From Acorus gramineus (taxonomy: Eukaryota > Streptophyta > Magnoliopsida > Acorales > Acoraceae), in contig CM060849.1 of the NCBI GenBank assembly GCA_030737835.1, positions 19,886,074 through 19,950,073 of the forward strand: a stretch of DNA of 64,000 nt, in the 5' to 3' direction. Positions 12,860-24,150 of the stretch are shown here, piece by piece; the first letter of the stretch is position 1; each line of letters starts with the position of its first letter. The notes under the pieces were generated by a model. It made no database searches, was not told the DNA's origin, and saw only the letters and a program-made list of their open reading frames with translations. A program made the translations under genes and the position numbers.

Positions 12860-13966
12860 GTGTTTATTTTAAATGATAAATTAAATAAGTGCTTATTTTC
12901 ATTGAACCAAACGCCAGCTTAGTTTTGGGTGTTGGTGAGTGTTGGCCATTTATAATTTTGTGAGCTGTAATAGAAAGGAATTGCTCACCAACTAAAAGCT
13001 AATATATCTTACCAAAAAAATAAACAAATAAAACTAATATATGTGGAAGGAAATCAATGACCTGCCATGCTACGCTTATAATTTTCATTTAAAGGCGATG
13101 TTACTGCAACTTTAGTTACAATCCTATATGCTAAGTATTCTTTTAATTTTTCATTTTTTAAAAAATATATATAGATATTTCATAACGTATGAAAATTATA
13201 ACTTAAGCTATATATAACCTATGCAAAACGAGTAGTCGACGTGTTGTGTTTTTAGAGCGATTATACCACTAAAAGATGTGTAGAAAAAAAATTAATTACG
13301 AGAATTTCAACTCGGAAAAATAGATAGTGATTATTGTAGATAATTGAAAGAAATTTGACGTGCTACCTTCTGGATCAGTGGGATTCGCCATTGACACTCC
13401 AAAATTTGGGTACATTAATCCTTCTATTAAACCTTCAATAAATTTTGGAGTTGCACTTTATCTTTACTGATAATTCATGTCATCAAGGTTCTGATTATTT
13501 TTAAAGACATCATAATAACTGATATTATGTTTTTTATTGAGTTATTATAAGAGAAGACTTGTAGTCTAAATGCAAATCATTTTTTTTTTGTTAGTAATAT
13601 TTCAGTATTTCTTCTTTTGAAGAGTTGACGATGATCAAATTCATTATTATTCCATGTTACGTTAAAAGACTGCATGCAATGTTATAAGTGTTCAGATCCA
13701 CTCAAGCTTAGTTTTGGTCAGTATCATCTATATCGAATTACACAGCCTATGAATCTAACTATACAACTTATGAATCGAACTACACAACTAATTATTAGAT
13801 ACAAATATCACTCTCTTATTGAATACTGATCAAACCCAGACCTAATTAAATCTGGACCCAATGTGTGATGACAATCATATGGATGGATCTATTAAAAACC
13901 GTGAATTTTAAAAATGATTGTGGTGGAAAGCATCGAAATTCACCTTCAACAATTAAAATGAGGTCG
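12860..13966. other. Intergenic AT-rich sequence
   Basis: No coding signal, RNA gene or clear repeat structure was recognised. Related short phrases (cacaacctatgaatcTAAC-like) repeat around 13740-13790. Otherwise it is unremarkable. Confidence 0.4.
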
Positions 13967-14797
13967 AAAAAATAAAGGTTTTTTGCATATATATCCCTCC
14001 TAAAACCTATTATTATGGAAATACTCTTCAAATTTCCATTGTTGCAAAAATACCCCTGTTGTAGCGAAAAGTCGTGCATCTATGCCCCTCCGTTACTCAC
14101 CGTTCGAAACCCCTATTGAACTATGGTCAGTTTTTTATCCCTAGATACTAAAATTACTTTCCTACCCTCAACTAAAAAGCTAATCCTAACCCTACCTTTC
14201 AAAAGCCCTCTCTCTCTTTCACATTCTCTCTTTTTTCCCATGGAAACCCTAGCTTCCCAAAACCATTCACATTTTCTCTCTTTCACATTTTTTATCCCAA
14301 ATCCACAACGTAATCAGTCAATCGCAAAAAAAAAAAAACTTTTGAAAACCCAAAAAAATTGATTAGTAGAAGAAGGTTTGTGCGATTCGTAGAAAAAGTA
14401 TTGGTCTCTAAGAGTGTTACTACTGCAAATCGACTGTTGGAGATCAACAGTTTGTCGAATCCGAACACCCAACTTGCATTTTCTTCATTTCTGGTATGTG
14501 TGCAGAAATTTAGATCAAACAAGAATCTTGAGATCTAAGGTTTAGTTGCACAAGAAGATGAAGAAACAAAGAAAAAATGAAAGAGGGAGAAATAGATGGT
14601 GGTCGGCCATGTTTTTAGGCAGGGGAGATATTTCAGACATTTCACAAGCCCCAAACGGTGACAAATGACTCTTCCCTAACCAAAGCTCACGGCGGCTTAA
14701 CCTAAGGGGCATCGATGCACGACTTATCGCTATAACAAGGGTATTTTTGCAACTATGGAAATTTGAAGGGTATATATGCAAAAAACTCAAAAAATAA
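13967..14797. mobile_element. Non-autonomous Mutator-like element with perfect 9-bp target duplication
   Basis: Terminal inverted repeats of about 110 bp run from 13976 inward and from 14788 inward. Both start with a GTTTTTTGCATATATA-type sequence and both include GTCGTGCATC. They are flanked by identical 9-bp copies of AAAAAATAA at 13967-13975 and 14789-14797, the target-site duplication length of the Mutator superfamily. The interior (about 14100-14680) encodes no transposase. It has a pyrimidine-rich leader-like stretch, an ATGGAAACCCTAGC start and possible splice-like motifs, which looks like a captured host gene 5' region. Confidence 0.85.
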
Positions 14798-14815
14798 TTA
14801 TTTTATTGTTGCGAC

Positions 14816-15943
14816 TAGGGGTGCAACTTTGATCGGTTAAACCAAATCCGAACTGATCTAAACCGATTTTTTTCGGGGTTGGGTCAATAGATTTTTGGTT
14901 TGGTTTGGGTATTAGATTTAAAAATTAATAAACCGATCTACTTTAATTTGAGTTTGATTTTTTTAAAAAACTGAACTAATCGAATCGAACCAAATTAAAT
15001 TTAAACACATGATTATTTATAATCAATATTTATTTAGATAATTCATTTTATATTAAAAACTATATTGTTGTTATACTATTAATATTTATAAAAAATGAAT
15101 ACACTAATTTATATCATGAATCCTAGTCTTTTGGTATTAAATAAAGTTGTAACGAACACCTAAAAAAACTTTAACCAATCAAAATCGGTTAGAAAAAAGA
15201 GAGAGTATATATATGCTTATCTTTAATAGTTCAGTTTGGTTCAGTTTAGTTCGGGTTAACCAAACAAGGTTCGATGCGGTCCGGTTCGGTTCGGTTTTGG
15301 GTTTTTGGTTCGGTTCGATTTTTGGTTTATATATAATTATAATTTGATTTAGGGAAAAATCCATACAACTCTCTAAAATTTGACTGAAATTGATATAATT
15401 CATTGACTTTTCTTATAATTTATATAATCTCCTGAAAACACTTAGTAAATCCAAATAACCCCCTGAATAAAATTTTCATTAATAGATAATGAATATTTCG
15501 TGAATATTTCATTTGGTTAACCCTAACTGAAGATACAATATACTAAAAAACCACTACAATATATTAAAAATGAGAAAAATAATATAAAAATGACAATTTT
15601 ACTCTCTTTAGATATATTATAAAATCTTATCTGAAGAGGTAAAATCATCATTTATAGAAGATTTTTCACATTTTTAACACATTGTAGGTTTTTTTTGGTA
15701 TACTGTGTTTTCTATCAGGATTAATCAAACATAATATTCACAAATATTCATTATTTATAAACATAAACTTTATTAAGGGGATTACTTAAATTTACTAGGC
15801 GTTTTCAGGGGTTATATAAATTTTAAAAAAAGTTAGGGGGTTATATAGATTTCATTCAGTTTACAGGGGGTTATATAGATTTTTTCTTTGATTTAATATG
15901 GATTTGTAAAAAATTAAATCAAACCAATCCAATTGTGCACCTT
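14816..15943. mobile_element. hAT-like MITE rich in GGTTCGGTT units, split by a nested element
   Basis: The ends are inverted: GGGGTGCAACTTTGATCGGTT at the left and, read from the right, AAGGTGCACAATTGGATTGG. The body is AT-rich with GGTTTGG/GGTTCGG runs, densest at about 15220-15325. A second element (15352-15886) sits inside it. A clear target duplication was not found, so the superfamily is inferred from the terminal motif only. Confidence 0.6.
15352..15886. mobile_element. Nested non-autonomous Mutator-like element, 535 bp
   Basis: Inverted ends of about 115 bp carry repeated TATATAACCCCCT-type motifs: 15352-15470 on the plus strand matches the complement of 15770-15886. The flanks are identical 9-bp copies of TTTGATTTA at 15343-15351 and 15887-15895. 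Length of the duplication and of the ends fits a Mutator-like element. It has no coding capacity. It inserted into the surrounding hAT-like element and is therefore younger than it. Confidence 0.85.
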
Positions 15944-16503
15944 GTAATTATGACTGAGAATTAAATGTTATACTTGGTTCACGCTGTATGAGTTGATTGA
16001 CATGGAACAAGGCTTGCTTTTCAATGTCATGTGCCAAATTTTGTTTACTGGATGATGTGAATTTATAGACCAATTTCACATGAGTCTATAACGCGTATTA
16101 CATTGTCGCACAAATTATTTATTTCATTTTAAAATATAATGAGAATTTTTTTTGTTCAATTTAAAGAATGAAATATTTGTTATGATTTTGATAAATGCAA
16201 ATAATAATAAATTTGATAGGTTTTTTATCTTTAAAATTAAAATAATTTATTCTCAAAAATCTTAATCCCTTGTAAAATCACGCCCTTGAAGATCATATAA
16301 AGTGGATTCAAATCACCAAGATCCAACTGCTGAATGAATGTGACCTTTTATCCATGTCTGCGTGAGTCTTGTCGGTTAAATGACTGCAGCCCTCGGTCGC
16401 CCAAATAAATAGAGAAAGCATCTCTTACGTTGAGTGAAGTGAGCTTAAGGAGAGCGAGCAAAACTATATCTCTGAACTTCATACTCACTTCTCTTTGTTC
16501 CGT
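15944..16503. other. Intergenic; 3' part may be nad7 intron-derived
   Basis: No gene is supported. From about 16290 to 16503 the base composition is less AT-rich than its surroundings and runs directly into the mitochondrial nad7 exon remnant. It may therefore come from the end of a nad7 group II intron. I cannot confirm this without a comparison. Confidence 0.35.
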
Positions 16504-16647
16504 ATGGCCCAAGAACACGCTTATTCTTCAGCCGTAGAGAAACTTTTGAATTGTGAGGTCCCATTACGAGCTCAATATATACGAGTCTTATTCTGTGAAA
16601 TTACTCGAATTTCAAATCATTCACTTGCTTTAACTACTCATGCATAG
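16504..16647 (+). pseudogene. nad7: NUMT: fragment of mitochondrial nad7 (complex I subunit 7)
   Basis: The 47-codon frame beginning [16 protein letters not shown] and continuing [14 protein letters not shown] and [12 protein letters not shown] is a near-exact piece of plant mitochondrial NADH dehydrogenase subunit 7, from near the start of the third coding exon. It ends at a TAG (16645-16647) where homology stops, just before the expected MDVG. Nine bases expected before ATGGCC in the native exon appear deleted. Two codons read Ser (TCA) where the edited mitochondrial protein has Leu, so the piece probably came from mitochondrial DNA rather than edited RNA. One codon, TGT in LFCEIT, already has the edited-type base. 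No full gene is present, so it is non-functional. Confidence 0.88.
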
Positions 16648-16729
16648 TATTGGAGAGGGTTGCAACTTGCAAGCAGTGATTGGTGTCTTGAAGCATCTTT
16701 AACTTGGTCAGTTGGTCCAATGAACATTC

Positions 16730-17534
16730 TTAGAGCATCTCCAACCATGCTCCACCAATGGCTCCTTCATTTGGTGGAGCATGACATGTTTATCTAGGTA
16801 AGGAGCTAAAATCAGATTTTCCACTCCACTTATACTACTTGAATGATTTTTATAATAATATTTTACTAATATTTTTTTTCAAAATAATTATATTTAAATT
16901 TTAAAATTACAAAAATTATTTTAATGATAATATTTTATTTTTTATATCGTAACTGTTAAACAACTATATTGAGATGACCTGGAGGGTTGAGTGCAATATT
17001 CACCAGATAGATCAAAAGGATCCTCATTGTTAAAAAGATCGTTGTGAAATGCATTACCACGAGGATTCATCCGCACAAAAACAATTAAAAGAAATTAATA
17101 AAAATAATACTTAAAAAATTAAAATGATAACAAATGAGAAATTTAGATCAAATGTAAAATTTAGGAAAAAGAAGACTTTAATTTTGAAACAACAAAATTT
17201 GTAGATTGAGAGTGTAAAAATTGTATGAATAAAGATGGGATTAAATAGATGAGTTATTATATCCGCCGTTACAAATATACAAACATAACAATTTTTTTTA
17301 ATTTGTTTTGTGAAACCCATCAAAATTCAAATGCAAAAATATTATTTTTATTTTATTTTATTTTGTGGGGGCCATGTCTGGGTGCTCCTTGTGGTCTCCC
17401 CCGTTTGTTGAGTGGGCTCACTCGTCCGTCCGAATTGTTGAGCAACGATGAGTCCGTTGAAACTGATTTTCTTTTCGCGCTCATCAAGTCGGTCGAAGGA
17501 GTCAAATTTATTTCGACCCTTGAAGATGCTCTTA
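16730..17534. mobile_element. Tourist/PIF-Harbinger-type MITE, 799 bp
   Basis: The ends GAGCATCTCCAAC (16733) and, inverted, AGATGCTC (17524-17531) are flanked by the trinucleotide TTA at 16730-16732 and 17532-17534, as for PIF/Harbinger insertions. Inside, on the minus strand from 17070, a 42-codon frame starts MNPRGNAFHNDLFNNEDPF. It may be a remnant of the accessory Harbinger protein, but that is only suggestive. No transposase is present. Confidence 0.75.
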
Positions 17535-17918
17535 GATTGTTGGAGAAGCTGTACATTATGCCACACAAAATACCATATTGTCTCCAAACTTTTATTATTA
17601 TTATTATTATTATTTATAGAAAGGCTTACAAAGAACACATACAATAGAATATAACTCAAGGCCCAAAACTACAGCTAGCCCACAAGGGACAATTACTTTC
17701 ACATGGGGATTGTCACCTCGCCAACAAGGAATGATGCATATTGTCTCCAAAGTTGAAGATTAAAATGCTGAGTCTCCAAATATCTTTGTCAACAAATTAT
17801 GCCTCAAGGGCATAATTTACATTAGAACAAAATCAGTTTACAAGATGAGAGGCATACCTCTCCCTTGTATTGCATGCAAAATCTAAACATTGCATTACAG
17901 AAGAGAGATATGGGCCTA
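17535..17918. other. Intergenic next to the RNase H remnant
   Basis: Contains a short (TTA)n run at about 17588-17611. The following 300 bp may be the decayed 3' end of the same minus-strand retroelement as the RNase H piece. No intact feature was seen. Confidence 0.35.
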
Positions 17919-18395
17919 TTAAACTTCTAATAAGTGAGTCCTGGAGTCGTAAACACCACCTGGACTCAACCCTCCCACGACCACGAGCATATCTCGCAAG
18001 TGCTTCAGGAGCAAGGACCATCTCTCTAGGGACCTTGGAAAATGCCAACGATGAAATTCCTCTACTACATCATGAATTTGAGGAGGACCTGGACCTCCTC
18101 CAGATAAGATGACTTGTATAAGTGACAGAGAATCTGAGCATATGTGCAAATTAGTGATTCCCAAACCCTCAATAAAACGAAGCCCAATCCTCATAGCTTC
18201 AGCCTCCATTCGAAGTGAGGTCGATCGCCAAGAATTTGAAAAGGACGTAGGTTTACCACTACAAAACCAACTCAACTCCTGCACCTCTGTGAAGTAAGTC
18301 AACACCACCATCAGTTATTAAAACAATTTCACCAGATAGTTTCCTCAACCATTTAGCACAACTGGGCTGTGGAGGAGAATTCTTTGGAGTGACAT
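17919..18395 (-). pseudogene. Degenerate RNase H-like domain of a retroelement
   Basis: A minus-strand frame carries MEAEAMRIGLRF, then NLHICSDSLSLIQVI, the pattern of the plant LINE-type RNase H (RVT_3) with the Glu and the Asp of the ICSDS strand. Upstream, in another frame (about 18311-18395), KLSGEIVLITDGGV supplies the first strand with its Asp. The frame change between the two pieces and the absence of the rest of the polymerase mark it as a dead fragment. Confidence 0.75.
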
Positions 18396-18752
18396 GACAG
18401 TGCTGTTCAACCAATCAAACTTGTCAGAGTTTGTGGTTAAATTGACTTTGTCAACAACTATTGAGTTGTATTTAGTTACCAACTTTTAAATTTTAACTTT
18501 TTATAAATAGTTGAAATTTATATCCAAATGTGTGGGAATTTTTTCTATAAAAATTTTCATCTGAAGTTCAAAAAATTTCAATTTCAAATTTCAAAATATT
18601 AAAATAAATATTTCAAAATTTATTTTAAAATTTACAAACGGTAAAATAATTATTCTAAAATTTAAAATAGTGGTTTGAACTTCCACATAATGAAATTTGA
18701 TGATCCACAATTAGAATTAGTGAGTTCTCCCAAAACATAAAATTTCAGCAGG
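18396..18752. other. Intergenic AT-rich sequence
   Basis: No gene is supported. The stretch 18530-18670 is dense in AAATTTCAAAAT-type words without a regular period. Confidence 0.4.
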
Positions 18753-19052
18753 AGGACTGGTTTGGTAATGAGTTAAAGTTTTAAGGATAAATTGTCTTAA
18801 TTTTAAAGGATAAAAAATTCATCAAATTTGTTCATATTTACATTTGTTAAAATTGAAATAAAAAGCTGAGATAAATGCTATCTCAGCTTTTAGGTAGAAC
18901 AAAATATCTCTATTTTCATTTTAAAATTGAGACAACTGTCCGCAATTTATTCCGATTATTTTTTATACCAAACATGGATAAGTTGTCCTCTCACTCACTT
19001 ATCCCTATAATTATTCTTTCTCCCATCACTTACCCCAATGCCAAACTAGCCC
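18753..19052 (+). mobile_element. MITE family A, copy 1 (about 300 bp)
   Basis: This segment aligns throughout with the reverse complement of 25087-25374. Shared landmarks are TTCATCAAATTTGTT, a GATAAATGCTATYYCAGCTTTTA block, ACAATTGTCCGCA-type sequence and an end reading CTAGCCC. Ends are imperfect inverted repeats (GGRCTRGTTTGRYAATG). There is no coding capacity. Confidence 0.75.
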
Positions 19053-19706
19053 TTAAAGTTGGTGACTCTGCAAATGTCAAAAATCTTTTTTTTTTTTTTC
19101 CGTTGGAAAACACATATGAAAAATAAGATTTTGATAAAGTGGCTTAATAGACTTGATTCTTGAAAAACAGATTTTTTTCGTTTTTTAAAAATAAATTTTT
19201 TTTGCACTAAAAGTTGAAAGTAACTTTTTAATTAAGCTAGCTTTTAGAATGAGTTTGACAATACTTTTTAGCTTTCTGCTTAATTAAAAACAGAATCACT
19301 TTAATTAAGTGACACCAAAGGGGGTTAAATGAAGTCTTCCATGATTTATTATATTTATGCTAATATATATATTTTTAATAATGCATTCCAAATTTAATCA
19401 AGATTCATACATTCCCAAAGCAGTTTAAATTCAACTTCGTCTAGTACACAATCAACATCAAACATAGATCAACAAAGATGCCAGTGAAACTAGTTAATAA
19501 CATATATTGCTCAAACTGGATCATAACACATGCACAAATCAATACATCAAAAAAAAAAAAAAAAAGTGCACAAGAGGATCTTCCCCATTCGATCTTCTCT
19601 CTAATTTTTCTATGTTATGACAATATTAATTCAACTAATCCGTGGGGCTGCAGAAGAAGGACCTCCTTATTATATATACTAGATGGGATTTGATTAATGA
19701 CTTAAT
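19053..19706. other. 3' flank of the bHLH gene
   Basis: Intergenic sequence holding the expected 3' UTR of the minus-strand bHLH gene. A poly(A)-like plus-strand run sits at about 19549-19565. No other feature was recognised. Confidence 0.4.
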
Positions 19707-21850
19707 TCAGAAACTCATAGGACTATGTGGTGCATCCAACTCAGCTATGGCCAGTTCAATTCTTTCTTTAAGTTGTGCGCTTTCATCTTCATCGATCTGA
19801 AACATGCAAGAGTTCTTCGTATTAGTACATGTTAAATCTTCTTTTATCAGCAGAAGTATGGTTAAGTCTGAAAATGAATTTGAACATTTTTTTTTTACAT
19901 TTAAGACAGTTTTATAAATAGATTTTCTAGGAAATTAAACACACTTCTAAACAAGTCTGGACTAAGGGTCCGTTTGGAAACACAGATTGAAAAGTAGTTT
20001 TTGGAATAAAGCTGCTTTTTAAGATGATTTTAGACCTTGACTTTTTTAGGATGCTTTTTTTAAAATCAGGAATCAATATTTGAAAGAAGTTTAATGTTTG
20101 GCAGAGAAAGTTGCTTTTCAATTCAAAAAATCGATTCCGACCAAAAAGCGTTGTTTCTGAGCTTTTTAAAACACAGATTTTGAGGAAAAAATTAAAAGGA
20201 ATCCAGCTTCCGATTCTGTAAAAAGCTGCCCCGTTTGGCTGCACGCTTTTAGCTTTTCAACTTTTCAAAAAGCAAAAGCGCGCCCCAACGCGCAACCAAA
20301 CGGGACCTAAGTATGAATCCTGCAGCGGTACCGAAAAACTGTAGAACCCTGTATCCAAACACTGCCCAAGACTCAAAGTCTCAAACATATGACCTTGGTG
20401 TGAAATTAAAGTACGTATTAACATGCCAGGATTTGTTAATTGAATTGTATGAAGTTTAGGTGAGGTTTCATTCGCATGAATCACATGGAATACTTGAGTT
20501 CTAGTTGTTCCCATTAGAAAATCTTGGATGTTCAAGTTCTACCAGAAATGTGTTGGTGTGATAGAAACTGAACAACAAGTGACAGCATTAAAAAGAATTA
20601 AAGCTATTACACAAGAAAAGGAAGGCTTGTTGAAGAATTTTAAAGTACACCAGAAAAGGTTTTAAAAGAAGAAGAAAAAAAAAGAAGATGGGCTTCTTCT
20701 GACCTCAACAAAGAGAGTCTTCAAAAGCCTCCCAGAAAAGGATGTGATGTTAGCAGTGACTACTTTGAGGTGGAGAGACTCAAAAGCCTCACAGAGCTTC
20801 ACCAATGTATCAGCCTTCTTGTTGCATGTTATGGTTATCACTGAAGTCTTCTCTCCCACTTCAGACACCCTAAGCTGCATCAAAATCGCGCGATTAAGTC
20901 AATCATGCTTTTCTTTAGACGAGACCTCTCTTCAGATCCAGTTAGACTCCAATAAGCTAGTGAGGGACTGGTGACAAATATCATCACGATATCACATGTA
21001 AAACACATGAGAATGTTATGAGACAATCTTAAAAAAAAAAAGACTTATCAGACCTGATGGAACCACTTTCAACAGCATGATAGTTCAACTTTAGTATAGC
21101 AACTCCATAATAAAAGTGTTACTCAATAAAAAACACATCATGAGAGATTGTGTTTTCAAGAATTAAAGAACACTAATAGAGACTTACTTCAAGTACATCG
21201 ATGGAAGGCGATCGCGTGTCCTTGCCTCCGTCGAAGCTCTTGATCACCCTCTTCTTCTTGCTTGGCCTACTAACCGGCACTGTCATCACATCATCGACGA
21301 CTTCATTCACAAGCGGCCTATCTCGCCTGCCAGTCTCGAGCTCCGATATCTCCACCTCGATCCTCCTCTCTTGCTCTTGGAGCTCTTGTATGTAATCAAT
21401 GGCATCCTTGATGATCGACGCCTTATCCATCTGTATCAAAACAAGAATTTCTCTCGTTCACAGATTCCAGAATGAACGTCAAGTTGACCCTTAATTCAAC
21501 TTACCTTGGTGATGTTGGGGACGACGCTGCGAAGGGCGTAGAGCCGCTCGTTGAGTTTCTTGCGGCGGTTCCTCTCCATGACGATGTTCTTGGCGGCAGT
21601 GGACGTCGCCGCCCCGTCCGGAGAGCTCGAATCATAATAACCAGAAAAAGCCTCATCCAATGCCCAGCTGAAAAATTAAAAAATTCACCAAAAAAAAAGT
21701 TAACAAAAAAAAAAAAAAAACACACACACACCCAGGTGAGTGAATTAATGAAGAGAAGAAACACAGGCAGACGGACTTGTCGAGTTCTTCGTTTTCGAAG
21801 AAACGCTTAGTCTCCCAATACAAGTTGTACTCATCATCTAAGTTGTCCAT
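19707..21850 (-). CDS. bHLH transcription factor, bHLH35-like (5 exons, 246 aa)
   Basis: Exons on the minus strand: 21850-21777, 21667-21505, 21430-21188, 20874-20704 and 19796-19707. Phases close to 246 residues, against 248 in Arabidopsis bHLH35, with matching exon breaks. The bHLH domain spans about residues 51-100: basic part [16 protein letters not shown], helix 1 [13 protein letters not shown], then [18 protein letters not shown] for helix 2. The catalytic-like Glu56 and Arg59/Arg60 of E-box binders are present, while the His that favours G-box binding is replaced by Asn. Residues 161-240 form an ACT-like dimerisation domain ([20 protein letters not shown]). Expected to act in the nucleus as a dimer. 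The exon 1 donor is the weak GTCCGT; a later GT in the same phase would add six residues. Relation to stress responses is family knowledge only. Confidence 0.93.
19966..20307. mobile_element. Tourist-like MITE in intron 4 of the bHLH gene
   Basis: The ends are GGGTCCGTTTGGAAACAC and, inverted, CCAAACGGGACC, with TAA on both sides (19963-19965 and 20308-20310). The interior is full of AAAAGCTGCTTTT-type palindromic words. It makes up over a third of the 907-nt last intron. A related short element is at 38143. Confidence 0.75.
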
Positions 21851-21926
21851 GTTTTTTTTTTTTGAAGAAAATTAAATAATGATGGAAGAAGAGTTTGAGT
21901 TGGGTACGAGAGGACCGGAGGAGGTT

Positions 21927-21934
21927 CATTTATA
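21927..21934 (-). promoter_or_regulatory. TATA box of the bHLH gene
   Basis: TATAAATG on the minus strand lies 77 bp upstream of the start codon (21850), which allows a short leader of about 40-50 nt. The leader is followed by a T-rich run before the ATG. Confidence 0.6.
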
Positions 21935-22109
21935 AGCGTGTTTTGTGTGAAGTGGGGACGAGAGGATGTGTTCGTGTTGACTGGAGTGTGGAAATTCAAC
22001 ACGCCCGCGTCCCATGAAAGGCTCTTCTTTTTTTATCTTTTGAGGTTCCCTTCCCAGAAACGCAGGACGTACGGCAGGAGCAACCGTCCATGGGAGTCTG
22101 ATACACATG

Positions 22110-23228
22110 GGTTCGGGGAAGTTTCACAACTTACCTCTTATAATTAAATAGGATCGGGTTAGATCTAATAGGCGTTGCGTCTGATCTTCTCACTCTGTTA
22201 TGATTAAGATACTTTGTAAAATTTTAAAATTAAATTTAGAATGTAATTAAATTCTAAATATTTTTTTTTATGATTTAATTAATTTATTTATCTAAAAATT
22301 ATAAGATCGGACGATCATGAATGTGTTAGACCTAACTCGATCCCCTTACAAATGGTTAGTGACTTATTATATCCCATTTTGTTGTGGAAAGTTTTTATTT
22401 ACGAGTGTCCGTATGAAGTATAACATAAGTTTATTCATCTTTGATAACTGTACTGGGATAGATAACAATCCATGCTGAGTAAATAAATTTTTGTTTGGTT
22501 GATTTTTTTGTTATTCTCATTGAGAAACGTAAAAATGATATTTTTTTGTTGTTTGACTCACCTTGGATAAAATAATGATAAGTGGTGGATAAATGGATGA
22601 ATAAGGGCTTATAATTTTTTAAATGATAACTATACCCTTGAATAAGTGTGAGAAATGTGTGACTGATTTGATAGATGTGATGATTTTTGGAATGTGTGTG
22701 TGAGACTGTTAGTAGAGATAACTTTTTTTAAATGACATATAATAATACTTTTATCTATTGGCATATATAAGCTCTGATAAGCAATTACAACATTTCCTTA
22801 TAATAATTATCAAATCTTATCCTAACTTATATAGACATGACTATTAGGATTTATCCGATGAAAACAAACAGTGAATAATGGTTATTCTCCAGTATTCACT
22901 CTTATTCTATGTTGATTCTTCAACACAAACAAGGGGAGATGTATTCAAGTTGACACTAGATTTTGTATCCAATTGATATGTATTAAAACATCATAAGTAA
23001 CACGTTTAAAATGTAAGATTATACTTGTCAATCATTTATTAAAGTATTGTATACGATAGGTTTTGAGCGTGGTCATTTTTAATTTTTTATGTTTTTTTTA
23101 ATATAATAAAAAATAGAAATAAACAATATCAGTCTCTTTCAAGTATTGTTTCATGGTTTCCCATTACTTATTAAGGTATAATTTTGGAGAAATTAATTAA
23201 AAGTTCATGGGAACACCTCTCTGATAAC
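22110..23228. other. Intergenic; probable MITE family B remnant
   Basis: No gene. Around 22490-22540 the sequence has TTATTCTCATTGAGAAACG, a landmark shared with the element at 61482-62333, and 22560-22900 is AT-rich with related words. Exact ends could not be fixed. Confidence 0.4.
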
Positions 23229-23229
23229 A

Positions 23230-24150
23230 ATACGTCCCTTGATTTTTTCTTGTTTTCTTTAGGTCTCTAAGTTAGTGATAGTATTTTGTTTAGGTCATTC
23301 CATCCAATTTCCATCCATTCTATTATTTTACTTCTTCTTCTACTCCTAAGTAAACATTATTTGTCTCTCTATCTCCTCCAACCTCTCTCTTTCTCTCCCA
23401 AACAATTCAACAAGTTGTGAGACCACCTCCACCAGCCCTCCATTGTGCCGATCTCGACCCCAACGCCGATCGCGTTTTCCGATCGTCTCCCGCATCCCAT
23501 TCGCGAGCCCAACCCCCTTCTCGCGACCCTGTCCGCGAGCCCAACTCCTTCTTGCGACTCCCGTCCGCGAGCCTAACCCCTTCTCGCGACCCTATCTGTG
23601 AGCCTAACATGTTATAGGTATAACAATGTACAAAATGAGCGTAACAGACTAACAGTGTACGCAATGTAATATACAAAACCTATAACAGGTATAACAATGT
23701 ACACATTAGGCATAATAGTGTACATAGTGTAATACAAAATTAAATCTGATATCTGTAATAGATATAACAGTGTACATAACGTGCGTAAGAATATACGCAT
23801 CTGTAACAGGTATAACAGTGTACATATTAGGAATAACAGTGTACACAGTATAGCACATAACCGGGAGACGGCTCGTGGGACACGGTCGGGAGAGGTTGGG
23901 GGGAGCGATTGGCATTGAGGTCGAGATCGGTGCAATGGAGGGCTGGTGGAGGTAGTCTCACATCTTGTTGAGTTGTTTGGAGGAGAAAGAGAAAGGTTAT
24001 GAGAGATAGAGAGACAATTCATGTTCACTTGAGAGTAAAAGAGGAAGAAAAAAAAATGAATGAAAGTTGGATGGAATGACCTAAACAAAATACCACCGCT
24101 AACTTATGGACATAAAAAAATAAAAAAAAATCAATGGATCTATTATTATT
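23230..24150. mobile_element. Long inverted-repeat (Mutator-like) element with minisatellite core
   Basis: The left arm (about 23240-23450) and right arm (about 23925-24135) are inverted copies. Both contain TTGTTTAGGTCATTCCATCC, a CTCTCTATCTC block and CCACCAGCCCTCCATTG. Between them are a GC-rich array of TTCTCGCGACCC(T)GTCCGCGAGCC-type units (23515-23600) and a longer array built on TATAACAGTGTAC units (about 23610-23860). The arms of over 200 bp suggest a Mutator-like foldback element. I found no clean target duplication. Frames across the GC-rich core are repeat artefacts. Confidence 0.7.

Noticed and set aside
23407..24088. Frames over the 23.2-24.1 kb element that look Pro/Ser-rich or TV-YTVIP-repeating
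   Set aside because: They translate the tandem units and are not kept outside the repeats.
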